DNA of 64,000 nt from Diphasiastrum complanatum. Lineage: Eukaryota; Streptophyta; Lycopodiopsida; Lycopodiales; Lycopodiaceae. The DNA lies in the NCBI GenBank assembly GCA_029204225.1, contig CM055098.1, forward strand, positions 19,687,303-19,751,302. The letters run 5' to 3'. Of the stretch, positions 36,282 through 45,481 are shown piece after piece. Below the pieces are notes generated by a model. It ran no database searches and was not told the origin of the DNA. It saw only the letters and a list, made by a program, of their open reading frames with translations. Position 1 is the stretch's first letter; each line of letters starts with the position of its first letter. The position numbers were made by a program, and so were the translations under genes.

Positions 36282-36466
36282 ATGGCAAGTGCGCGAATGG
36301 AGCAAGGAGAGCACATTCAGACGTACATGACCATGATTAAGACAATGAGGGATGAACTGCATTCTATTGGTGAGCGCATATGTGATGTGGAGCTGGTTCA
36401 TAATGCATTGTGCGACATTGCAAAATCCTATCAAATGTTTGTGAGCGGAATAGCATCAAGAGAAAG
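36282..36466 (+). pseudogene. Copia-3 gag, first fragment
   Basis: The open frame reads RMEQGEHIQTYMTMIK, GERICDVELVHNAL and MFVSGIASRE, matching the same region of Copia-4 gag (43690-43820). It stops in mid-gene where element A begins; the next codon continues at 49088 (AG|A, then LPTFDEL). The 5' part of gag and the 5' LTR are missing. Confidence 0.9.
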
Positions 36467-36501
36467 CATTAGGGAAAATATGGGCTCAAAATGGGCCCTT
36501 T
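36467..36501 (+). repeat. Element A left terminal inverted repeat
   Basis: Starts CATTAGGGAAAATATGGG and pairs with the reverse complement of 49053-49087. It is followed by TTTAAGAAAT, which also follows the left TIR of element B. Confidence 0.9.
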
Positions 36502-36860
36502 AAGAAATTTCACTTTAGAGAGAGGTTACGTAGAGAGAGAATACAAACCGGTAAATTTGGTTGCCGTTTTTTGAGTTTCCAGCCTTGCCCGACGTTTAAC
36601 TAGTATGATTAACTTCAGATATTAGTTAGTTTAGCATGAGATGTGATAACTTATCTTCATGCTCGTTCCAAAATTCGGGACTAGAGCTTTAAGACTGAAA
36701 ATCTTGGTGTGCTCAATGCAAAAATTGAAGCGGGAGAGGCAAAACTTTTGAAATTACTATATGCTTATAGTGAGATATGAGGCAGGACGATTTTTTAATG
36801 CAAAATAAACATTACAAAAGTAAGGAATGCTAGATCTATTCATATTGATTTACTGTAGGT
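36502..36860. other. Element A left subterminal region
   Basis: Non-coding, between the left TIR and gene T. Probably the promoter of T; no motif is clear. Confidence 0.4.
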
Positions 36861-36872
36861 AGATTCATTTAC

Positions 36873-37916
36873 ATGATTGTAGCTTTAATAATGGCAATGT
36901 TCCATTTGCATGTTGCTCTTCCGATGGAATGCACTCCAATTATTAAGAAAAATGCAAAAGTTGTAGAGAATGCTGCAGCAATAGTTAGAGAATTGAGAAT
37001 GAATAATCATATGAATATAGATTTGTGGGTGGATGGATCAATTTATCCTAATGAGCCAGCTACCAATTTGTGTCCAGATTTTAAGTCCGTAACTCATCTT
37101 CTCAGATATGTATGTGAAGGAAATAGCGGATTACTTGGATATTGTCAAAGGTTGCGTGATATTGGAATGCATATCATATCTTGTCTGAATCAACAATTGC
37201 AACATGCAAATCAACAATTGCTTCAATATGTGCAACACACTAGTGCTAAAAACAATGCACTCAAGAATGTTATGTCAAAGTTGAATGCAACTGTCACTAC
37301 TCTTCGAGGATCAAACCAAGAAATGTTGGTATCCATAAAAAAGTTATGATCCGAGAGTTTAAAATCTGTTGTTGATCTAAAAGTTATCAATAAGACAATG
37401 ATGAAGAGAAAAAAAAAAAGAGAGTACCGATGAAAAATATTGATGACCTATCTACACATAGCGGCAATAAAAAAAAAGAATCCGAGCATTCAAGTATGTT
37501 GTCATCTAAAATGTTTATTTGATTTGTATATGTCATTTAAGTTTGATTTGCACTTGATAACATGGATTATTTATTTATTAAACATAATTTGAGTTTCATA
37601 TGTTTGTTGCAGATCATGTTTGGTGCCAAAGAACTATTTAACAGATCGTTCATGCATTGGATCATCTTTAAGTCATGTTTTACCAAGAAAGTCAGCAAAG
37701 AAAATGATAAAAAATGCTCGGTTTGAAAAAATGAAAAATGAAATTGTAGAGACTGTTTTGATTAAGGTTCAATCATACTTGGATGCGAATGTGATACAAG
37801 GTGCATGTGATGTATATGGAATTAGCATAAATGTTTATTCTACTTTTTTTAGAATAGTTAAAGAAGCTTTTTCCCAAGTGATGGTGAAGAAAATTAATCT
37901 TTCGCGTCCATATCGG
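36873..37916 (+). pseudogene. Element A gene T, N-terminal half
   Basis: First block FHLHVALPMECTPI ... NIDLWVDGSIYP ... GNSGLLGYCQRLRD, then a Gln/Asn-rich coiled-coil-like stretch up to a stop at 37347. After an apparent intron (donor gtatgttg near 37493, acceptor ttgttgcag ending 37612) a second block reads MIKNARFEKMKNEIVETV ... DVYGISINVYSTFFRIVKEA and ends at a donor-like ggtaag (37916-37920). The first block matches element B (NLDLWIDGTLYP, GLLGYCERLQNHG), which shows it is real protein sequence. The function is unknown; with the next feature it forms one long protein. Confidence 0.65.
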
Positions 37917-37940
37917 GTAAGATTATCTAGAAATTTTTAT

Positions 37941-39400
37941 GATGACAGATTTTTCCATGCCTTGTGATGACCAGATACTTAAGCTCTCATATTCCTTTGC
38001 AAAATAAGTTGCATGATGAAGAAGGATGTGATGCAAACAATAGTTTTGATTAGTTACATCAGTAGAAAAAAGTATAAGCCTGAATGAAAAAAGTACCAGA
38101 TAATGATATAGATTAGCACCATGTAATGAGTAACGTTGTCTTTTTCCCAACAATCATGTTCCTATTTTACAAATGTGGTGCAATGATTTTGCAAAGTCCT
38201 CATATCTTCTGATGATAAGTTTTCTTTCCTGATAACACCTATGAGTTTGTCTAAGTTGGTCCACACTTGTCCATTTTCCACTCAATTACTTCTTTCCAAT
38301 ATTCGTGTGGCTTGAAGAATTTCTCTCCAAATTTCGTATCTGACACTTGATTCTTTGCATGTGTGATTGGATAAGAATCTTCTTGCTTTAGCACCTCCAA
38401 TTGATGGCTAATTAGAAACGTTTCCTTTTTTTCCCTGAGAGTCTATCATTTTTTTCAATCGTGACATTCCCTTTATGTAGTCCTGCATTTGACAAAACTA
38501 TTTCCAACCTCCTAATTGCTGCTTTAGCCAGTAACTCTAGTTTATGATTCCATGTTAGTAGAATATGCAGGTAAATTAGTTTTTCAATAATACGAACATC
38601 AACATGCAATGTGCATATGTGAACATATTTTAATGGAATTGGCAAAACACTTTTCATATTTGGATCTTCAACTTCTCGTGTTGGGCCAGTGTTTGTTGAT
38701 CGTCCCAAATTCATATTGTAGCAATCCTTCATGCAATAAAGACATGGATGCTTTGATGTTGCCCCATGAGAGACATTATACATACATTTTAATGTTTTCA
38801 AATCCCTTGCAAGGTGCCATTGAAGGTTTTCAGCTGTAAATTTCTCACCCTCCAAATGTCTCTTTATAATCTCGCCATAATTTGTTCTTGAAAATATCCA
38901 TGATAGTATGTTATTGTTCTCTTTCAAGACATGTAGAGAAACAAATAATGCATGACATGTCAATAAAAACTGGCAAGGTATGAATTGTTAATATAGATAT
39001 TCTAAATGAAAATTGAAATGTATACCTGGAATGCCGCCAACCACCATATGTGATTTTTTGATTGAACACTAAACGTTCGATCATCTGTATCTGAAATTTT
39101 GTTCATCAAAGTAACACTCACACGTTCCAACTTCTGACCCTTGATGATTTCAGATTCATCCAATTTTATTACAATAATGATCTTTCCATTTACTTGATGT
39201 TCGTCTAGTTCATAGAATCGAATAATGTATTTTAAAACATTTTCAATATCAAGAAAAATATTATTGCAATCGTTGTAATTGAGCTCACCATATTTTGATT
39301 TGTATAGTTCAGTTATATGAAGTGGTTGGCCAACTACTTTTAAGCAAGGGGAGCATTTCATAGAGCAACAAATCATGGAGGACACAATTCAAGTAATAAA
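37941..39400 (-). pseudogene. Element A gene T, C-terminal half (inverted segment)
   Basis: Minus-strand blocks in order: ELYKSKYGELNYNDCNN, KIIIVIKLDESEIIKGQKL, QSKNHIWWLAAF (39385-39030); RHLEGEKFTAENLQWHLA, DLKTLKCMYNVSHGAT, HPCLYCMKD (a CX2C pair), LPIPLKYVHICTLHVDVRII (38880-38580); AGLHKGNVTIEKNDRLS; and HATYFAKEYESLSIWSSQGM with GMEKS near 37960. Element B carries the same blocks on the plus strand directly after the N-terminal block, so this segment is inverted here. Acidic residues in KLDESE, HVDVR and GMEK are candidates for a DDE-type site (inference). The arrangement recalls, from memory, uncharacterised repeat-encoded proteins of cnidarians and sponges. Confidence 0.6.
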
Positions 39401-39412
39401 TATTTAGTTCAA

Positions 39413-39468
39413 CTTTTTCAGTGGTTTTACAAAAGAGCACAATTTAAATATCAAGCTAAAAACTCACC
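39413..39468 (+). pseudogene. Element A gene T, C-terminal tail in original orientation
   Basis: The plus strand reads VQLFQWFYKRAQFKYQAK, matching QLFQWFYRRVQIRHITK at the end of gene T in element B (about 53195-53250). It shows that T originally ran to about 39470 on the plus strand, and places the right inversion breakpoint near 39400. Confidence 0.6.
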
Positions 39469-40660
39469 AAGTATTACGATATTTTGAAAGGCATTCAAAT
39501 TCATTACAAAAGACAGATCCTTGTAATATATCAAAAATCTATTATAGAAAATTATTAAATTATCATCATCATCCTCTTCAAGATTCAGACGGATGGTATT
39601 GTCATGAAGGAATAATCTCCTTTCATATGGATCCAAAAATTCTAAATTTTTCTTCTTGCTCATATCAATGTAACTCAAATAAAGAACCGTTGCAGATGAT
39701 CTTTTCGTAGTCTCATTGGGAGTATAACCCAATATCTTAATAGCCAAATCTCTTTTCACAAAAATTGTTTTATTTGTTTCTCTTGCGTACTTATGGCCTC
39801 CTAAACAAACTGATAATGATTTGATGGCCATAATGACAGTGGTTGCATATGAATTATAAGATGAATGATATATACATATCTCATTATTTTGAAAGTTTTT
39901 CAAATAATGAGATAGAGAAACATCTTTTCTCCTGGATGAAATACCTCGGACGCCTCCATGTCTCATACCAAAGGCATCTATTTCAATAGCATCCTATAAA
40001 CGAGAAAAGAAAATAAATTTATAATGATACATAACACTGCAAACTCAATAAGAAAATTGAACAATATCAATACCAATAAGAAATAAGAAAACTGAACAAT
40101 ATCAATACCAATATAATATCTACTTACCAGATCATAATCATCGTAATCAACGATGTTTGCTCTGTTGACGTCATGTCCTCCAATGGCCTCTACATTTTCG
40201 GAGGGGATATATCTAGTCCTAGGGGGATATTTTTTTTGAAATTCCAAAAATTCCTCCTCTGTAGGCAAAGTCTTTTCATAGGCTTTAAATTTTTCAATCA
40301 TGGCCTCCAAGGCCTCATTGCCAGATTTCCAATTGCCATCTTTATCATAATCTATCTCACTTTCAAGGTCATCATATGAGTATCAACAATGTCAGAAAAT
40401 TTTGATAAATTTTGAGCAAAAATTGAGAGGATTTCATCCTCTCTCAAATTCAATACATCTTCTATATCATTAAATGAAATATAACATTCATTATTTATAA
40501 AATATAAAGGAACATCGAGCAGAGTTAATTGATTAACAGGAGATGCAGATGGAAATTTTTTTTTTGATAATCTGAAGCCATAGAAGCTTCAGCTTCAACC
40601 TCTATATCAATATCTGCATCAGTTACGTATTTGCTGCATTTGGACTGCGCGTGTTGAATC
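39451..40660 (-). pseudogene. Element A gene N: acidic N-terminus plus H2A-like histone fold
   Basis: Minus strand. The first exon (40660 to about 40130) has an acidic start (TDADIDIEVEAEAS), LLDVPLYFINNECYI and RYIPSENVEAIGGHDV, one frameshift near 40390, and a GTAAGT donor after DYDDYDL. The second exon (39990-39451) begins DAIEIDAFGMRHGGV. Its middle aligns with histone H2A: DVSLSHYLKNF (helix 1), TTVIMAIKSLSVCLGG (helix 2), ARETNKTIFVKRD against H2A ARDNKKTRIIPRH, then LAIKIL (helix 3). Element B has the same block. After the fold comes a conserved family block ending RRLFLHDNT. N is convergent with T and divergent from H. Confidence 0.6.
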
Positions 40661-41389
40661 GCTATTCCATGACCAAAATATTATCGAAATTTTCGAAACT
40701 ATTGGACCCTATATGCATGATCAAAACTTGATTCGGAAGACTCTTCATACTGGCCAAAGTTATGCAAAATCTATCGAATCAAGCTCTGATCATTCATATT
40801 GCATCCACTATTGGATGAGCGCACGAGAATACATACTATGGTTGTCAAATGCTTTATATGCGCATTGATTAGCTATCGGGTGAAAATCTAGCCTTTGGAA
40901 TTTTCCAAAACTATAATTATTGGATATAAAAAAGGTCTTATATTTAAAGCTTAACGTTGTCAATTTCAGCATTAAATGGTAGAAGTGTGATTAATTGTAG
41001 ATGTGACCATACTTTATTTGAGATCAGTTCTGGTTAATTCGATATGGACTAATCATTTTGATGACTGATGGATATTTAGATTGATTTGATTGACAAGTCT
41101 TTGAGTAATCATCATCGCAATACGAACCACCACATTTGCAATCATTTCTGATTTTTTTTGTATATACTGATCGACGACGCTGAATTTTTTTTGCTTATAG
41201 TTATTTGTATCCATGCGATATCGATTCAGCATGCTCAAAAACAACTTCCTTCAATCCGTTCCTACTCGCTCGCGCCCATCCGCTACCAGCTAACGAAATT
41301 GTTTAGCTCAGGTATTGCTTCGACGCGTCCGACCTGAGGTCTGATCCTGAAATCAACATTATCACGCGCTGATCCGCTACTACACAGTA
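40661..41389. promoter_or_regulatory. Element A divergent N/H intergenic region with repeated motifs
   Basis: Between the divergent genes N and H. It carries scattered variants of a motif whose halves are GCGC and TCCGATAT: tgcgcgtgttgaatcgcta, tggatgagcgcac, tgcgcattgattagctatcg, tgcgatatcgattcagc, cgcgcccatccgcta, cacgcgctgatccgcta. The matching region of element B has a tighter set. It is likely a bidirectional promoter and possibly a transposase-binding region (inference). Confidence 0.5.
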
Positions 41390-42767
41390 ATGGCGCAGAC
41401 CAAGCAGATAGCATGAGGGCATTCAGGTGGAATACCAATTTCCGAGTGCGGGTCAGGGAAATCCACAACTACCACCTCCTCCTAGGCCAAGGGGCAGAAG
41501 AAGAGACCCATCATGACTCAACAATATTCGAAAGCTTCAGAAGACAAATAATCTTCTGATTCCGAAATCTTACATACAGAGGTCCATTAGGCAGGTGACA
41601 AGAAGTCTATCTGTAGATGTAAGATGGACGGTAATGGCAATTGAGGTGCTGCACACAACATATGAGGATTTTCAGGTGAAATTTTTTTTGATACTGTTGT
41701 TGCAACTGTCCATGCCAAGAGGGTGACCATCATGCCCATAGATTTCAACATTGTGTTCAGGTTTCGGGACACATATGTCAAGTTTGTTGAATACTTTAGA
41801 CCTGCTCTCTCCTCTTCTCCAAAACAAGATTTGGAGAGGAAAAAACGAAAGCAATCTCAACCAACCCAGCTTGTTATTCGTATATAGAACGAGAGTGTTT
41901 CAAAGAAGAGGAGGTCTCTCGACCCTCAATCTAAAGCGAGAGATTTTTTTCAAGCCATCTCCTCTGAATACTATTCTTTCTTCTAGGCATTCTCCTCCTA
42001 AGTCTCTTTCTTCTCCTTCCACTCCATCTTTAACTTCTCCTGCTAAATCTTCCTCTCCTAACCAATCTCCACCTCCTAAATCTCCTCCTCCTCCTAAACC
42101 CGTAAATATTAGTTCCCCTCCTCTTGTTGTTGGAAGCGATTTAGATGATTTTGTTAGTGTAAAGATAGAATCAATTTTGAATGACAATTCTTTATGTGGT
42201 TTATTAGTGTTACTTCTGTCACCCCCTGCACTTGCCTTTGTAAATAGTTCTCAATATGTACAGCATGACCAATTGTTAAACACGTATCTTAAAGATTTAG
42301 GTCCCGATATAGTTTTAGGATGCCGAAGATCAATGCTGGTCTCCCCCTTTCTAGTTTAGATACTGGTGAATTAGAAAGTAGGGATAAAATGCTAGGGGAC
42401 AATGTAGGATGTGGGGCAATTCAGTACTGGATGGAGTTCTTCCAGACCCCATTGTTTATAGATGTTGCATTGTTTCCCCTTCAATTCATGGCTGCATTTG
42501 ATTTCCCGGATTTCAAAAGTCTGCACGATGATATGCTCCAATACGTCAAAGAGGGGACTCAAATTCTCGTGCTGCCATACATAACAAAGTAAGTTTCTAT
42601 TTTTCAGATTTTACTTTATTGTATTTTTTATATGAATTTTGATTTCACATTGATTCTCATAAATTTCTTGTTTTCTGATTTCAGTGATCATTGGAGCTTA
42701 TATGTGTTGTCCATGTACGTCAATGATGAGGGTGTGTGTAATCCACTTTGTTTGAAGATGAACTCTA

Positions 42768-42768
<1 letters not shown>

Positions 42769-42818
<50 letters not shown>
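42769..42818 (+). repeat. (CA)n microsatellite in gene H
   Basis: About 25 CA units lie within the exon that carries the C48 His motif. They are read through in frame as alternating His-Thr before KIARPIYRKYWNSFQYQM. Confidence 0.9.
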
Positions 42819-42822
<4 letters not shown>

Positions 42823-42894
42823 TGCCAGACCCATTTATAGAAAATACTGGAACTCTTTCCAGTACCAAATGCAAAAACATACTTGAAGCTGAAA

Positions 42895-43107
42895 ATGGTT
42901 GATGCAGAGGTATAAATTTTTTAATATTGGTTCGACGCGCCCTTGTAGTTATTGATTGGTTTATTTTTCCAACGTGCGCGCTCATCCGATATTCAATAAA
43001 AAATTTTTGATATCGATTTGACGCGCGCTAATTTCCGTTGTAGATTTTATTCTTACATCCTGCGCGTTGATCCGATATCTCATAATGTTCAAATTTGGAT
43101 TTTGTAG
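42895..43107. other. Gene H intron with GCGC/GATAT motifs
   Basis: Between the His-motif exon and the Cys-motif exon. It holds more copies of the element's motif: gtgcgcgctcatccgatatt, tgatatcgatttgacgcgcg and tgcgcgttgatccgatatct. Confidence 0.6.
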
Positions 43108-43329
43108 TCCTCCCAGCAAGTTGATTCTGTTAGCTGTGGTTGGTATACTGTATGCAATGCCAAACACTTTTTTAATTGGCTTGCATTATAAGATGGACTA
43201 GTTAAAATAGCAATGATCTATTTATACAGTGCTTTCTTATTTCAACGGCACCACGTGTGCTTAGTTCCAGAGTTATCAGGCCATCTTTCTTCTATGAGCC
43301 CTTTGAGTGTTTTTAAGCAACTTATTTTT

Positions 43330-44200
43330 GGGCGATGCAAGCAAACTTGATGGGGCTTCTAACTACAACATCTGGAAATTCAAAATGAAGAGCATTTTGA
43401 TGGAGAAAGAGTTGTGGGAGATTGTGGCAGGTATTGAAGTCCGGCCAAATACCACTCCAGGTGACATAAGGGCCTTTGATAAAAAGGCACAAAGAGCATC
43501 AATCTTTCAGTGAAAGATCATGTGATCACTCATATAAGTGATGCCACGACGGCTAGGGGAGCTTGGGAAGCTCTTAGAATGCAATTTCAAACTTGCAATC
43601 CAGTTCGAGCCATGTTCTTGAAGTCGAGATTGAACACAATAAGGATGGAAGAAAGTGAATCAGTGGGATCTTTCTTCACCAGGATAAAGGAGCTGAGAGG
43701 TCAACTTGTGGCGATTGGAGAACCAATCAGAGATATTGAATTGGTACATACCACAATGAGTGGTGTCTCAGAAGGGCTACAGATGTTTGTGAGCAGCATT
43801 GCTTTGAGAGAGAGGTTGCCTACTTTTGAAGACTTCCACAGAATCATGTTGCAAGAAGAGCAGCGTCGCGAAGTGGTGAAGTCAAGGCAAACCCCACAGG
43901 AGGATCAAGCCTTGCTTGCTAAAAGCAAGCATAAAGGATGGAGAAGGATTCCCAAGAAATCCAAGGATGATGATGACGAGAGAGAGTCGTCATTAAAAAG
44001 AGAAAAAGAAGAAGAAAGACAAATGTTACTATTGCCACAAACTGGGTCATTGGGCACGCGAGTGTTATAAGAAGAAAGCGGACATAAAGATGGGAAAAGT
44101 GACACAACAACGAAACATTGCCGAAGATGATGGAGAAGATGATGAGACAAGTGTCTTCTCATCAGCATTGGCATCCCAGGTTGATGATGGTGTCAGATGG
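43330..44200 (+). pseudogene. Copia-4 gag and start of protease
   Basis: GDASKLDGASNYNIWKFKMK opens the gag core, with a frameshift at 43512; DHVITHISDATTARGAWEAL and SVGSFFTRIKELRGQLVAIG follow. The zinc knuckle CYYCHKLGHWAREC at about 44022 is in another frame. The protease motif reads FIDSSATRHMT, with Ser where DSGAT has Gly. Confidence 0.9.
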
Positions 44201-44281
44201 TTCATAGATTCAAGCGCCACAAGGCATATGACCGAAAAACGTGATTGATCTGAAAAATTCTCACCAATCCATGATGGGGAT

Positions 44282-45481
44282 ATGGTCACTCAAGCCAATG
44301 GAGAGGAATGTCAGATACAAGGTGTGGGCAATGTACCTGTGCAGTTTCCTGATGGCAAAATTAAAAATATCCCTAATGTACTTTATGTTCCTGGACTCAA
44401 AAAGAGTTTGCTTTCTGTTGGTGCAATGACAAATCAACATCTTAAAGTTGAATTTGTCAAGGATGGATGCCTTATGAAGGATATGAACCACAACCACAAA
44501 GTGGTGGCAAAGGGTTATAGAGATAGTAACTGTGGTCTTTATAAATTGGATGTTGCAAAACCAGGTGAATATGGTTTGGCCATCTCAACAACATCTCAAT
44601 CCGAGTTGTGGCACAGAAGACTTGGTCATTTGAACTATGGGAGCTTGAGATTGATGGCGAAGCTGAAGATGGTAATAGGGTTACCGGCATTGCAGGATGA
44701 TCATCATGCAATATGTGAAGGATGCATCATGGGAAAGCATCACAGGGAGACATTCAAGAAAGGTGGAGCTACAAGAGCTAAGAAATCGCTGGAACTAATT
44801 CACAGCGACCTGTGCGGCCCAATGAAGATCATGTCGTTGGGGAAAGCATATTAATTTATGGCTTTTATAGATGATTACTCTAGGAGGACATGGATTTATT
44901 TCTTGAAGAAGAAATCTGACGCTTTTGCTCGTTTCAAGGAGTTCAAGACTTTGGTAGAGAACCAACTGGATGCACACATCAAAGTGCTAAGATCTGATAG
45001 AGGGGGCAAATACAAATATGATGATTTTGAAGACTTTTGCACAGAACACGGCATTAAAAGACAATTCACACAGTCACACATGCCGCATAGTAATGTTGTA
45101 GCTGAAAGAAAAAACAGAACTATTATGGAGAGTGCACGCTCCATGATGAAGCAAATGGGCTTGATCGATTCACTTTGGTCGGAAGCGTGCAGTGCGGCAA
45201 CGTTCTTGCAAAACATGAGCCCTACAGTTGCGGTTCCAAATGTGACTCCTGAAGAAGCATTTACTGGAATAAAGCCAAAAATCGACAAGTTTCATGTCAT
45301 TGGATGTAAGGCCTATGTACATGTGCCAAAGGAGGAGCGAAAGAAACTTGATGCCAAAGCAGTCAAGTGTATCTTCGTCGGTTATGATGAAAGAACGAAA
45401 GCTTACATGTTTTTTGATCCGGTAATGAATAAGATTCACATTAGCAAAGATGTGATCTTTGATGAAACGCATAGGTATTAG
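44282..45481 (+). CDS. Copia-4 protease end and integrase
   Basis: 44282-44854 has VPGLKKSLLSVGAM and SELWHRRLGHLNYGSLRLMA (GAG_pre-integrase), CEGCIMGKHHRETF (zinc binding) and HSDLCGPM (first Asp). One in-frame stop at 44852 precedes 44858-45481, which reads FIDDYSRRTWIYFLKKK, LRSDRGGKYK (second Asp) and HSNVVAERKNRTIMESA (catalytic Glu), then FVGYDERTKAYMFFDP. Apart from that stop the integrase is well kept. Confidence 0.9.

Larger units (their letters stand above)
41390..43191 (+). pseudogene. Element A gene H: histone H3-like domain, linker, C48/ULP1-like protease
   Basis: From ATG 41390 the tail reads MAQTKQIA (H3: MARTKQTA), then TGA where H3 has an Arg codon, then GHSGG (H3: KSTGG). 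After a frame change: IRKLQKTNNLLIPK (H3: IRRYQKSTELLIRK), QRSIRQVTRSLSVDVRW, then HAKRVTIMP, identical to H3, at 41711-41737. A Pro/Ser-rich linker follows (about 41940-42130). The C-terminal part resembles C48 cysteine peptidases: ILVLPYIT, intron 42589-42683, then NDHWSLYVL (catalytic His), and a last exon 43108-43191 with SSQQVDSVSCGWYT (Gln and Cys). A (CA)n tract interrupts at 42769-42818. Several stops and frameshifts mean this copy is decayed. Confidence 0.75.

Noticed and set aside
36873-37350. Gene T N-terminal block as an unrelated host gene next to a transposon
   Set aside because: The same block in element B is directly joined to the C-terminal half of T, between the TIRs.
39720-39990. 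Gene N as a histone H4 relative
   Set aside because: RHGGVRGIS looks like H4 RRGGVKRIS, but the following helices need large gaps against H4, while H2A fits almost without gaps. I kept H2A as the better guess.
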